Source: Pseudomonas sp. PDM15 (GTDB lineage Bacteria > Pseudomonadota > Gammaproteobacteria > Pseudomonadales > Pseudomonadaceae). From it: a stretch of DNA of 64,000 bases. The stretch's first letter is position 1. Each line of letters opens with the position of its first letter. The stretch spans positions 558,001 to 622,000 of the forward strand of contig NZ_JACVAA010000003.1 of NCBI RefSeq assembly GCF_014851565.1. The letters are read 5' to 3'. Shown here piece after piece: positions 14,946-22,895 of this stretch. Below the pieces are notes generated by a model. The model saw only the letters and a program-made list of their open reading frames with translations, was not told the origin of the DNA and searched no databases. Both the position numbers and the translations under genes were made by a program.

Positions 14946-16496
14946 ATGGCAGAAATCAGCAGTCCTCGCCCGCTTCCCGCGACGTCGCCGGTCGTCCGCC
15001 CCGCCACGCCCAACGCCGCCGATCTGGCGGTGAAGCTGCTGCAACCCCTGGAGGGCATGCTGGCCGCCGGCGAAACCGCCAAGGCCGAGGTGCTGGCAGC
15101 CAAGGAGGTGGCGCAAAGCTTCCAGCTGCTGCTCAAGCTGACACTGAACGGCGGCAAGCAAGCCACCCTCGAAGCCAGCAGCCCACGCCCCTTGGCCCAG
15201 GGCACCACGCTCGCCGTCACTGCGCTCTCAGAAACTCGGCTGGCCGTGGCCCTGCAGGGTGGCGACACGCGCCTGCTCACCAGCCTGGACCTGGAGCAGT
15301 TGCCGGTCGGAACCCTGCTGCAGGGCAAGGTCGAATCCCGCGAGCAAATCGCCCAGCTCAAGACCCAGCAAGCGCTCTACCGGGTAGTGGTCAATCTGCT
15401 CAATACCTCGCTGTCCGGCAGCAAGCTGAGCGTGGAAACCCCGCTGCCGCTGCCCATAGGCAGCCTGCTCACCGCCCAGGTCCAGGGCAGCCAGGCACTC
15501 AACTTCCTGCCGCTGAGCGGCCGCCTGGACCAGTTGGTGCTGGGCCAGCAGCTGGCCGCCCAGCAGAGTCGCCAGGGTTCGCTCGAAGGCCTGTTCAAGG
15601 GCATGCAGGGCATGGCCCAGCAGGACGGCCTGCCGACCGAGCTGCGCACCAGCATCGACAAGCTGCTCGGCATGCTGCCGGACGGCAAGCAGCTGGGCAG
15701 CGCCGAAGGCCTGGCCAAGGCCATGGAGCAGAGCGGCGTGTTTCTAGAAGCCAAGCTGCTCAGCGGGCAGACCCAGAACCTGCCGCAGGACCTCAAGGCC
15801 AGCCTACTGCGCCTGGTGTCGCAGTTACTGCCTACACTACCGGGCGGCGGCCCGATGCCTTCAGCCAGTGCCGGTAGTGCACTGGCTCAAGCCATGCCCG
15901 CCTTCGTGCGCAACGCCCTTGGCGCACTCGGTCAGGCCGGACTGCGCCAGCAAGCCATGAGCTTCCCCCTGCCCTCGCGCCTGCTGCAGTCGATGGACGA
16001 GGAAGCCGATCTTGAGGCCCTGCTCAAACTGGCCGCTGCCGCCGTGTCGCGTCTGCAGACGCACCAGCTGTCGAGCCTGGCCCAGTCCCAAGTGACGCCT
16101 GAAGGCAACCTGCTGACCACCTGGCAGCTGGAACTGCCGATGCGCAACCAGCACGACGTGGTGCCGTTGCAGGTCAAGCTGCAGCGCGAGGAGCCGGGCA
16201 ACACGGGCAGCAAGAAGGAGCAGAAGGAAACCCTGTGGCGCATCGACCTGGCCTTCGATCTCGACCCGCTGGGCCCGCTGCAGGTACAGGCGCAGCTGCT
16301 GCGCGGCAGCCTGTCCAGCCAGCTATGGGCCGAGCGGGCGGACACCGCGCAGCTGATCGATCAGGAGCTGGACAACCTGCGCCAGCGCCTGCTCGGCGCC
16401 GGCCTGGAGGTGGGCGAGCTGAGCTGCCGCCAGGGCATGCCGCCGCAAGGCCCGAAGACCAATCTGGAACAGCGCTGGGTGGATGAAACCGCATGA
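14946..16496 (+). CDS. FliK-like protein (flagellar hook-length control domain), second copy
   Basis: A 516-residue Gln/Leu-rich protein. Its C-terminal part (about residues 400-500) resembles the Flg_hook domain of FliK, with a charged beta-rich segment (LWRIDLAFDLDPLGPLQVQ) and a closing RQRLLGAGLEVGELSC. A true fliK sits in the flagellar operon at 37988-39283, so this is a paralogue. It overlaps by 4 nt a gene for a free-standing FlhB C-terminal-like domain. The pairing suggests a substrate-switching function linked to type III export. The start is set at MAEISSPRP; a longer frame reaches 14856 but runs into the promoter region. Confidence 0.75.
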   Translation: MAEISSPRPLPATSPVVRPATPNAADLAVKLLQPLEGMLAAGETAKAEVLAAKEVAQSFQLLLKLTLNGGKQATLEASSPRPLAQGTTLAVTALSETRLAVALQGGDTRLLTSLDLEQLPVGTLLQGKVESREQIAQLKTQQALYRVVVNLLNTSLSGSKLSVETPLPLPIGSLLTAQVQGSQALNFLPLSGRLDQLVLGQQLAAQQSRQGSLEGLFKGMQGMAQQDGLPTELRTSIDKLLGMLPDGKQLGSAEGLAKAMEQSGVFLEAKLLSGQTQNLPQDLKASLLRLVSQLLPTLPGGGPMPSASAGSALAQAMPAFVRNALGALGQAGLRQQAMSFPLPSRLLQSMDEEADLEALLKLAAAAVSRLQTHQLSSLAQSQVTPEGNLLTTWQLELPMRNQHDVVPLQVKLQREEPGNTGSKKEQKETLWRIDLAFDLDPLGPLQVQAQLLRGSLSSQLWAERADTAQLIDQELDNLRQRLLGAGLEVGELSCRQGMPPQGPKTNLEQRWVDETA

Positions 16497-16837
16497 AGCA
16501 GGACAAAGCCCCGCGCCAAGCCATTGCCCTCTCCTACGATGGCAGCAATGCGCCCAGCCTCACCGCCAAGGGCGATGACGAGCTGGCCGAGGCGATCCTG
16601 GCCATCGCCCGCGAGTACGAAGTACCGATCTACGAAAATGCCGAGCTGGTGCGCCTGCTGGCGCGCCTGGAGCTGGGCGACGCGATTCCCGAGCCGCTGT
16701 ACCGCACCATCGCCGAGATCATCGCCTTCGCCTGGTACCTCAAGGGCAAGCGTCCGGCCGGCTTCGTCGAGGACCCGGCGGAGCGCGACGTCACTCCGCA
16801 GTCTGACCGGCCGCGGTTGGCGGCTCCCCAGCGATAA
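16493..16837 (+). CDS. Stand-alone FlhB C-terminal-domain protein (FlhX type)
   Basis: The 114-residue product aligns with the cytoplasmic tail of FlhB: AIALSYDGSNAPSLTAKG here against FAVALKYDPAKGNAPMLL in the true FlhB at 32250-33386. It then continues with the helices of the export-switch domain (ENAELVRLLARLELGDAIP). It lacks the membrane part and also the NPTH autocleavage motif. Such FlhX proteins can partly replace the FlhB tail in other bacteria. It overlaps the FliK-like gene by 4 nt. Its 3' end overlaps the convergent rhodanese gene by 47 nt. Confidence 0.85.
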   Translation: MKQDKAPRQAIALSYDGSNAPSLTAKGDDELAEAILAIAREYEVPIYENAELVRLLARLELGDAIPEPLYRTIAEIIAFAWYLKGKRPAGFVEDPAERDVTPQSDRPRLAAPQR

Positions 16838-17258
16838 AGGCGAACAGCTCGCCCTCCTGCCCCCGGCCCAGGGGGAAGTCCAGTAGCTGCCAGGCGAAGT
16901 AACCCGAGCGGAAGTAGAAGACTTGCTGGAAGCCCCAGCCCACGGCCCGGCGTGCGGCCTCGGCACTCGCCGGGCAGACCTCGCTGTCGCAGTACAGGAC
17001 GATGGGCATGTTGCGCGGCCAGTCGGGGCTGGACAGCTCGGCGAAACGCTGGTCCAGCTGCAGATGCAGCGCCCCGTGCACATGGCCCCAGCCCCATTCG
17101 CGGGCCGGGCGCACATCGATGAACAGCACGCCAAACTCGTAAAGCTGGCGCGCCTGCACGGCATTCACCGTAGTGGCGCCGCGCACCTCGAGCGGCGCCT
17201 CGCTGGCATCCACGTTCGACACGACCAGGCACAATAGCAACAACAATGCAGAACGCAT
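16791..17258 (-). CDS. Periplasmic rhodanese-like protein
   Basis: Single-domain rhodanese, 155 residues, with a signal peptide (MRSALLLLLCLVVSNVDA). The rhodanese fold is seen in FIDVRPAREWGWGHVHGALH and in the active-site loop VLYCDSEVCPASAEAAR, whose first cysteine is in the catalytic position. A second cysteine in the same loop is unusual and might form a disulfide with it. The substrate cannot be inferred. It stands alone, convergent with the FlhX-type gene. An AAGGAGGC-like ribosome site precedes the ATG. Confidence 0.85.
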   Translation of the reverse strand: MRSALLLLLCLVVSNVDASEAPLEVRGATTVNAVQARQLYEFGVLFIDVRPAREWGWGHVHGALHLQLDQRFAELSSPDWPRNMPIVLYCDSEVCPASAEAARRAVGWGFQQVFYFRSGYFAWQLLDFPLGRGQEGELFAFIAGEPPTAAGQTAE

Positions 17259-17377
17259 GGTGGCCTCCTTAGGAAGTCAGCTCCATGTATTCAGCTTAGG
17301 CACAGGGATATCGCGCGCTTGGAACGGTTAGCGTCGCGCGATCGGAGAGTCAGAACCGAAGGATGTAAGGGAGAGGC

Positions 17378-17782
17378 TCAAGAACGCTGCTTTGGCGCCT
17401 TGTGCAGGCGACTGACCAACTCGGCCTCGGCCTGGGTCAGGCCGCAGGAGTGGGTCAGGTCATCGACGCTGGCGCCCATCCCCACCAGGCGGGCGGCCTG
17501 GGTGAAGGAAAGGCTGGAGGGATCGCGCTGCTCCATCTGATTCAGCTTGTCCGGCAGCGGCGCCACCACGCGGCGCAGCTCGTGCAGCTCCTCACCCATG
17601 CGGATGCTACCGGTGAGGTAGGCATCCAGGCGGCGGGCCAGCTCTTTCACGCGTTGATCGCGGAGAGCGTCCCGCTCCTTCTGCAGCTCCTCCTGCTGAC
17701 GCAGTTTCAGCGACAGCTGGTAGCAGAAACCGGCAAGCAGCACGCTGAACAAGCCGAGCACGGCAACCGCGATCTCCAGCAT
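17378..17782 (-). CDS. DUF2802 family protein, last gene of the che cluster
   Basis: The 134-residue product has one N-terminal membrane helix (LEIAVAVLGLFSVLLAGFCY) and a coiled-coil stretch rich in Q/E/R. A C-terminal helical region with TQAARLVGMGASVDDLTHSCGLTQAEAELVSRL resembles a small helix-turn-helix or UBA-like fold. In Pseudomonas a DUF2802 gene follows cheW in the same way. Function is unknown; position suggests chemosensory array assembly. It starts 3 nt after the cheW stop. Confidence 0.85.
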   Translation of the reverse strand: MLEIAVAVLGLFSVLLAGFCYQLSLKLRQQEELQKERDALRDQRVKELARRLDAYLTGSIRMGEELHELRRVVAPLPDKLNQMEQRDPSSLSFTQAARLVGMGASVDDLTHSCGLTQAEAELVSRLHKAPKQRS

Positions 17783-17785
17783 GGG

Positions 17786-18265
17786 TCAGATGCTCTCCAG
17801 CTCGGACCACTCTTCCTCGCTCATCATCTTGTCCAGTTCGACCAGGATGAGCAGCTCGCCATTCTTGTTGCACACGCCCTGGATGAACTTGGCCGACTCC
17901 TCGTTGCCCACGTTCGGCGCGGTCTCGACCTCGGATTGGCGCAGGTAAACAACCTCGGCGACGCTGTCGACCAGGATGCCGACCACCTGCTTGTCCGCCT
18001 CGATGATGACGATACGGGTGTTGTCGGTGACCGGCGCTGGCGACAGGCCGAAGCGCTGGCGGGTATCGATCACGGTGACCACGTTGCCGCGCAGGTTGAT
18101 GATGCCCAGCACGTAGGTCGGGGCGCCCGGAACCGGGGCGATCTCGGTGTAGCGCAGTACTTCTTGCACCTGCATCACGTTGATGCCGTAGGTCTCGTTA
18201 TCCAGGCGGAAGGTTACCCACTGCAGAATCGGATCTTCGGAACCTTGCGCTGACGATTTCTTCAT
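17786..18265 (-). CDS. cheW: Chemotaxis coupling protein CheW
   Basis: Couples chemoreceptors to CheA in the polar array. The 159-residue product starts MKKSSAQGSEDPILQWVTFR and shows the CheW signatures ETYGINVMQVQEVLRY and GIINLRGNVVTVIDTRQRFG. The start at 18265 is chosen because it gives the usual Pseudomonas N-terminus; the frame extends six codons further. It follows parP after a 79-nt gap that holds a small GC hairpin. Confidence 0.96.
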   Translation of the reverse strand: MKKSSAQGSEDPILQWVTFRLDNETYGINVMQVQEVLRYTEIAPVPGAPTYVLGIINLRGNVVTVIDTRQRFGLSPAPVTDNTRIVIIEADKQVVGILVDSVAEVVYLRQSEVETAPNVGNEESAKFIQGVCNKNGELLILVELDKMMSEEEWSELESI

Positions 18266-18318
18266 GTCCCTAGCCTCGGTCAAGTTCGCGGGTGTGCCCG
18301 CTTGTCGTTAACTATAGA

Positions 18319-18337
18319 GCCCCGCGCGGAACGGGGC
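18319..18337 (-). terminator. GC-rich hairpin between parP and cheW
   Basis: GCCCCG and CGGGGC form a 6-bp stem with a 7-nt loop just after the parP stop. There is no clear T-run on the minus strand, so it may be an intercistronic stability element rather than a terminator. Confidence 0.35.
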
Positions 18338-18344
18338 GTTGTAT

Positions 18345-19163
18345 TCAATTCGCGCGGATCGCTCCGTTGCGCGTGGCGCCACTGGCGATCAGCTCGGCCA
18401 GGGCCGAGACATCCAGCAGCGCGCACATGTGTTCGATCACCGTGCCGGCCAGCCAGGGGCGTTGCGAACGCTGGCTGCGCCATTTGATCTCGCTCGGGTC
18501 CAGGCGGATCGAGCGGCTGACCTGATGTACCGCCAGCCCCCATTCATAGCCCTGCACGGAAATCACGTACTGCAGGCCGTCGCGAAAGTCTTCACGGTAG
18601 CGCTCGGGCATCACCCAGCGCGCCGTGTCCAGCACCTTCAGATTGCAGTCCTGACCCGGCAGCAGGCCGAGGAACCAGTCCGGCTGACCGAACAGCGGCG
18701 TCAGCTCGGTGCCCGCCAGCGGGTGAATGGTGCCCAGGCATACCAGCGGCACGGCCAGCGTCAGGCCGGCCACGTCGAACAGCAGGCATTCGAAGGGTTC
18801 TTCCGCCCAGCTCGGCCGTCCTTCCAGGCTCGGTGCGGCGACCGGCGCAGGTGCCACCTGCACTTCGACTTCGGGCTCGGCCGGTGCCACGGGCACTTCG
18901 ATGACCGGCGGCACTTCCGGCATGCGCAGCTCGATGGTCGGCAGCACCTGCGGCTTGGCTTCCGCCAGGGCCAGCGGCCTGGCCAGTACCGGCTTGGCCT
19001 CCACGCGACGAGCATCGCGCACCTGCTCCTCGAGCACGGCGGCCTCGAACTCGTCGAAACTCAGCTCATGTTCCAGCTCGACAGCCGCGTCCTGCAGCAG
19101 CGCATCCAGGTAGGACTGCAGGGCCTGCTGTGGGCGAGTGGCGGTGGCGGCGGTACGGCTCAT
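18345..19163 (-). CDS. parP: CheW-domain polar organiser ParP
   Basis: A 272-residue protein with a leading helix, a proline/valine/glutamate-rich linker (about residues 70-115) and a C-terminal CheW-like domain (FECLLFDVAGLTLAVPL onward; GYEWGLAVHQVSRSI). In Vibrio and Pseudomonas, ParP acts with the ParA-like ParC to hold chemosensory arrays at the pole. It lies directly downstream of parC and upstream of cheW, the expected order. The start is set at MSRTAATATRPQ (19163). Confidence 0.87.
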   Translation of the reverse strand: MSRTAATATRPQQALQSYLDALLQDAAVELEHELSFDEFEAAVLEEQVRDARRVEAKPVLARPLALAEAKPQVLPTIELRMPEVPPVIEVPVAPAEPEVEVQVAPAPVAAPSLEGRPSWAEEPFECLLFDVAGLTLAVPLVCLGTIHPLAGTELTPLFGQPDWFLGLLPGQDCNLKVLDTARWVMPERYREDFRDGLQYVISVQGYEWGLAVHQVSRSIRLDPSEIKWRSQRSQRPWLAGTVIEHMCALLDVSALAELIASGATRNGAIRAN

Positions 19164-19248
19164 AGGGAGTTCCACGAAATAGGTCTTACAGACTATCGGC
19201 AGGGCTGGCCGATGACTTGAACCGGTCTGATCAGCATAGCCTGCTCCG

Positions 19249-20037
19249 TCAGGCTACCTGACTGGCCGGTTGCCCCGCCAGCAGGTGCTTGAGCAGCGCG
19301 CGGTACGCGATGACGCCGCGGCTGTTGTTGTCGAACTGGGAGGGCGTCTGCCCTGCCCGGCTGGCGTCGCGTAAGCGCGTGTCCACCGGTACGTAGGCCT
19401 GCCACAGGTGCTCGGGATAGGAATTGCGCAGCACCCGCAGGGTATTCAGTGATGCCTGGGTGCGGCGGTCGAACAGGGTCGGCACGATGGTGTAGGGCAA
19501 CGGCTGCTTGCGCGAGCGATTGATCATGGCCAGGGTGCTGACCATGCGCTCCAGCCCCTTCACCGCGAGGAACTCGGTCTGCACCGGGATCACCAGCTGC
19601 TGGCTCGCGGCCAGCGCGTTGACCATCAGCACGCCGAGCAGCGGCGGGCTGTCGATGATGGCGTGGTCGAACTTTTCCCACAGCTGCGCCAGGCTCTTGG
19701 CGACGACCAGGCCCAGGCCGTTCTGCCCTGGCGACTGGCGCTCCAGCGTGGCCAGTGCGGTGCTGGAAGGCAGCAGAGAAATGTTCTCGTGGCTAGTCGG
19801 CAGCAGCAGGCGCGCCGGAAGCCCCTCGGGCACCGTGCCTTGGTGCAGGAACAAGTCGAAGCTGCTGTGCTCCAGGCTATCCGGATCATGGCCGAAATAG
19901 CTGGTCATCGAACCATGCGGGTCGAGGTCAACCACGACCACACGCTTGCCGGCGTCGGCCAGCAGGCCCGCCAGGGCGATGGAGGTGGTGGTTTTGCCGA
20001 CTCCACCTTTTTGATTGGCTATTGCCCAGACTTTCAT
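19249..20037 (-). CDS. parC: ParA-family ATPase ParC (polar localisation of chemosensory arrays)
   Basis: A 262-residue MinD/ParA-type ATPase. It begins MKVWAIANQKGGVGKTTT with the deviant Walker A KGGVGKTT at residues 10-17, then VVVVDLDPHGSMTSYFG, and DHAIIDSPPLLG as Walker B. Because it sits between motD and parP in the che cluster, it is the array-positioning ParC rather than the chromosomal ParA, and is unrelated to topoisomerase IV ParC. It is 85 nt from parP. Confidence 0.9.
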   Translation of the reverse strand: MKVWAIANQKGGVGKTTTSIALAGLLADAGKRVVVVDLDPHGSMTSYFGHDPDSLEHSSFDLFLHQGTVPEGLPARLLLPTSHENISLLPSSTALATLERQSPGQNGLGLVVAKSLAQLWEKFDHAIIDSPPLLGVLMVNALAASQQLVIPVQTEFLAVKGLERMVSTLAMINRSRKQPLPYTIVPTLFDRRTQASLNTLRVLRNSYPEHLWQAYVPVDTRLRDASRAGQTPSQFDNNSRGVIAYRALLKHLLAGQPASQVA

Positions 20038-20089
20038 CTTCTTCGTCCTCCCGGCCTGGCCGTCCCCCTGCCGAGAACTGGATGACGCC

Positions 20090-20974
20090 TCACGGTGCGG
20101 GCGTCGGAATATTGGCGGAACCGCTCACCGGTGCCGCCTGTGGCTGTGCCGGTGCAGGTTGCGTGCCAGCCCGCTTCAGGGCGGCATCGGGCTTGGCGTT
20201 ACCGCTGCCCACGCCACTGACGCTGCGGCGCACATCCAGATTGCGCGAGATCACCAGCACCACACGACGATTGCGCGAACGACCCTCGTCAGTGGCATTG
20301 TCGGCCACCGGCTGGAATTCGCCATAGCCGACCGCCGCCAGACGTCCGGGATTGACTCCGTCCATCGCCAGCATCCGCACTATGCTGGCCGCTCGCGCCG
20401 TGGAAAGTTCCCAGTTGCTGGGGTACTGGGCGGTGCTGATCGGCAGGTTGTCGGTGAAGCCTTCGACGTGAATCGGGTTCTCGTAGGGCGCGAGAATCTT
20501 GGCCACCTTCTCGATTAGGGTGAAGGCCATCTCGTTGGGCACCGCATCACCGCTGGGGAACAGCAGGCTGGAATTCAGCTCGATCTCCACCCACAGCTCG
20601 TTACCGCGCACGGTCAGCTGTTCGGAGGCGATCAGGTCGCCAAAGGCATCGCGCATGCTGCTGGCGATCTGCTGCAGCGGATCGCTGGGGTCTTCGCTGG
20701 AGGTGCTGCTATTGGGGTTGTCTTCGATCATCGAACGATCGGGTTCGGTGGTCCGAGGCTTCTCCTCACCGATGGGAATCGGCTTGATAGCCCGTTCGGG
20801 CTCGCTGAACACACCGACCAGGCTTTCCGAGAGCACCTTGTACTTGCCCTCGTTGATCGAGGAAATCGAGTACATCACCACGAAGAAGGCGAACAGCAGG
20901 GTGATGAAGTCCGCGTAGGACACCAGCCAGCGCTCGTGATTCTCGTGTTCCTCGTGGTGGCGCCGCCGGGCCAT
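20090..20974 (-). CDS. motD: Flagellar stator protein MotD
   Basis: MotB-type stator subunit that anchors to peptidoglycan and forms the ion channel with MotC. The 294-residue product has a basic N-terminus, one membrane helix with the ion-carrying aspartate (VSYADFITLLFAFFVVMYS, Asp22) and a linker. The C-terminal OmpA-like domain ends with an Ala/Pro-rich tail and contains GDAVPNEMAF, VEGFTDNLPI and GYGEFQPVADN. Pseudomonas carries MotAB and MotCD; MotCD supports swarming and lies in the che cluster. It is 17 nt after motC. Confidence 0.94.
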   Translation of the reverse strand: MARRRHHEEHENHERWLVSYADFITLLFAFFVVMYSISSINEGKYKVLSESLVGVFSEPERAIKPIPIGEEKPRTTEPDRSMIEDNPNSSTSSEDPSDPLQQIASSMRDAFGDLIASEQLTVRGNELWVEIELNSSLLFPSGDAVPNEMAFTLIEKVAKILAPYENPIHVEGFTDNLPISTAQYPSNWELSTARAASIVRMLAMDGVNPGRLAAVGYGEFQPVADNATDEGRSRNRRVVLVISRNLDVRRSVSGVGSGNAKPDAALKRAGTQPAPAQPQAAPVSGSANIPTPAP

Positions 20975-20991
20975 GTCGGTCCCCTACCCCG

Positions 20992-21732
20992 TCAGTCCAT
21001 GAAGCCTTGCAGCTTCAGCTCGATGGAGCGCGGATTCTCGCCCTCAGCGATGGAGAGGATGCCTTCCAGCAACATTTCGCGGTAGCGCGACTGGCGCGCC
21101 GCGATCGACTTGAGCTTGTTGCCGATCGGCAACAGCAGCAGGTTAGCGAAGGCCACGCCGTAGATGGTGGCGACGAACGCCACGGCGATGCCGGCGCCCA
21201 GCTTGCTAGGGTCGGCCAGATTGCCCATGACGTGGATCAGGCCCATCACCGCACCGATGATGCCGATGGTCGGCGCATAGCCGCCCATGCTCTCGAACAC
21301 CTTGGCCGCCTGGATATCGCGCCCTTCCTGGGTGTAGAGGTCGACCTCGAGGATGCTGCGGATGGCTTCCGGCTCGGCGCCGTCCACCAGCAGCTGCAAG
21401 CCTTTGCGGGCATAGGGATCGGGCTCGGCATCGGCGACCGGTTCGAGGCCGAGCAGCCCTTCCTTGCGCGCTGCCATGCTCCAGCTGACCACGCTGGCAA
21501 TGCCGCCGGCCAGGTCGACGCGCGGGGGGAAGACGATCCAGCGCAGGATGACCAGGGAACGCTTGAACACGCTCATCGGCGCCTGCAGGAAGGCCGCGCC
21601 GAGGGTGCCACCGATCACGATCAGCGCTGCCGGGCCGTTGAGCAGGGCCCCGGCATGGCCGCCTTCAAGGTAGTTGCCGCCCAGAATGGCGACGAATGCC
21701 AGGATGATCCCGATGAGGCTCAGTACATCCAT
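20992..21732 (-). CDS. motC: Flagellar stator protein MotC
   Basis: MotA-type stator subunit. The 246-residue product from the ATG at 21732 ([19 protein letters not shown]) has four membrane segments, a cytoplasmic loop with basic and acidic residues, and the conserved APTIGIIGAVMGLIHVMGNL region. The start overlaps the cheB stop by one base (TGATG), which argues against the longer upstream frame. It works with MotD, the next gene. Confidence 0.95.
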   Translation of the reverse strand: MDVLSLIGIILAFVAILGGNYLEGGHAGALLNGPAALIVIGGTLGAAFLQAPMSVFKRSLVILRWIVFPPRVDLAGGIASVVSWSMAARKEGLLGLEPVADAEPDPYARKGLQLLVDGAEPEAIRSILEVDLYTQEGRDIQAAKVFESMGGYAPTIGIIGAVMGLIHVMGNLADPSKLGAGIAVAFVATIYGVAFANLLLLPIGNKLKSIAARQSRYREMLLEGILSIAEGENPRSIELKLQGFMD

Positions 21733-22856
21733 CAGATGCAGGCCTCGGCCAGGTGCCGGCCGATATCGTCCAGGCCGTACACGGCGTCGGCCAGGTTGGC
21801 CTTCACCACCGCCATGGGCATGCCGTAGATCACGCAGCTGGCTTCGTCCTGGGCCCATACCTGGCTGCCGCCCTGCTTGAGCAGGCGCGCGCCTTCGCGG
21901 CCATCGGCGCCCATGCCGGTGAGCACTACGGCCAGCACCTTGTCATTGAACGACTTGGCGGCGGAGCCGAAGGTGATATCAACGCAGGGCTTATAGTTCA
22001 GGCGTTCGTCACCCGGGAGGATGCGCACCGAGCCGCGCGGGTCGACCATCATCTGCTTGCCGCCAGGAGCCAGCAGGGCGACGCCTGGGCGCAGCAGATC
22101 GCCGTCCTCGGCTTCCTTGACGGTAATCCGGCACAGCTTGTCCAGGCGCTCGGCAAACGCCTTGGTGAAGGCCGCCGGCATGTGCTGGATCAGCACGATG
22201 GGCGCCGGGAAATTGGCCGGCAGCTGGGTCAGCACCCGCTGCAGGGCGACCGGGCCGCCGGTGGACGTGCCGATGGCGACCAGCTTGTAGGATTTACGCT
22301 TTGGGGCACCACCACTGGGCGCCGCCGGTGCAGGCGCCGCGCTCGGCCGGCTGGTGGCCGGAGCAGGTGCGGCAGTCGCCGGGCGCGCCGAGGCGCTGGA
22401 GGTGCTGCTGGCAGGCGCCGCCGCGCTGGGCGGTACACTGAAGGTGCTGTAACGGCGGTTACTGCGCGCGATGGTATGCACCTTCTCGCACAGCATGGCC
22501 TTGACCTTCTCGGGGTTGCGCGAGATGTCTTCGAAGTTCTTCGGCAGGTAATCGACCGCACCGGCATCCAGCGCATCGAGGGTGACGCGGGCGCCTTCAT
22601 GGGTCAGCGAGGAGAACATCAGTACCGGCGTCGGGCAGCGCTGCATGATGTTCCGAACGGCCGTGATGCCGTCCATCATCGGCATCTCGTAGTCCATGGT
22701 GATCACGTCCGGCTTCAGCGCCAGGGCCTGATCGATGGCCTCACGGCCGTTGGTGGCGGTACCGACCACCTGGATATCGGGGTCGGCGGAGAGGATCTCC
22801 GAGACCCGGCGGCGGAAGAAGCCGGAATCATCCACCACCAGGACCTTGACTGCCAT
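21732..22856 (-). CDS. cheB: Chemotaxis protein-glutamate methylesterase CheB
   Basis: Demethylates and deamidates chemoreceptors for adaptation. The 374-residue product has an N-terminal receiver domain ([11 protein letters not shown], phospho-acceptor Asp55 in ITMDYEMP), a long Ala/Pro/Ser-rich linker (about residues 140-190) and a C-terminal methylesterase domain. The catalytic serine is in [11 protein letters not shown], the histidine in LIQHMPAAF and the aspartate in [12 protein letters not shown]. The start is placed at [10 protein letters not shown] (22856). It follows cheA after 39 nt. Confidence 0.96.
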   Translation of the reverse strand: MAVKVLVVDDSGFFRRRVSEILSADPDIQVVGTATNGREAIDQALALKPDVITMDYEMPMMDGITAVRNIMQRCPTPVLMFSSLTHEGARVTLDALDAGAVDYLPKNFEDISRNPEKVKAMLCEKVHTIARSNRRYSTFSVPPSAAAPASSTSSASARPATAAPAPATSRPSAAPAPAAPSGGAPKRKSYKLVAIGTSTGGPVALQRVLTQLPANFPAPIVLIQHMPAAFTKAFAERLDKLCRITVKEAEDGDLLRPGVALLAPGGKQMMVDPRGSVRILPGDERLNYKPCVDITFGSAAKSFNDKVLAVVLTGMGADGREGARLLKQGGSQVWAQDEASCVIYGMPMAVVKANLADAVYGLDDIGRHLAEACI

Positions 22857-22895
22857 AAACACTCCAGAGCGACTGGCACAGCCAGCCGCGATCAA

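Noticed and set aside
17310..17342. Hairpin ATCGCGCG ... CGCGCGAT after the DUF2802 gene considered as a terminator
   Set aside because: The loop is 17 nt and there is no T-run in either direction; GC-rich sequence makes such pairs common.
19249..20037. ParA-like gene considered as a plasmid or chromosome partition system
   Set aside because: No parB or parS nearby and it lies in the che cluster next to ParP, fitting array localisation.
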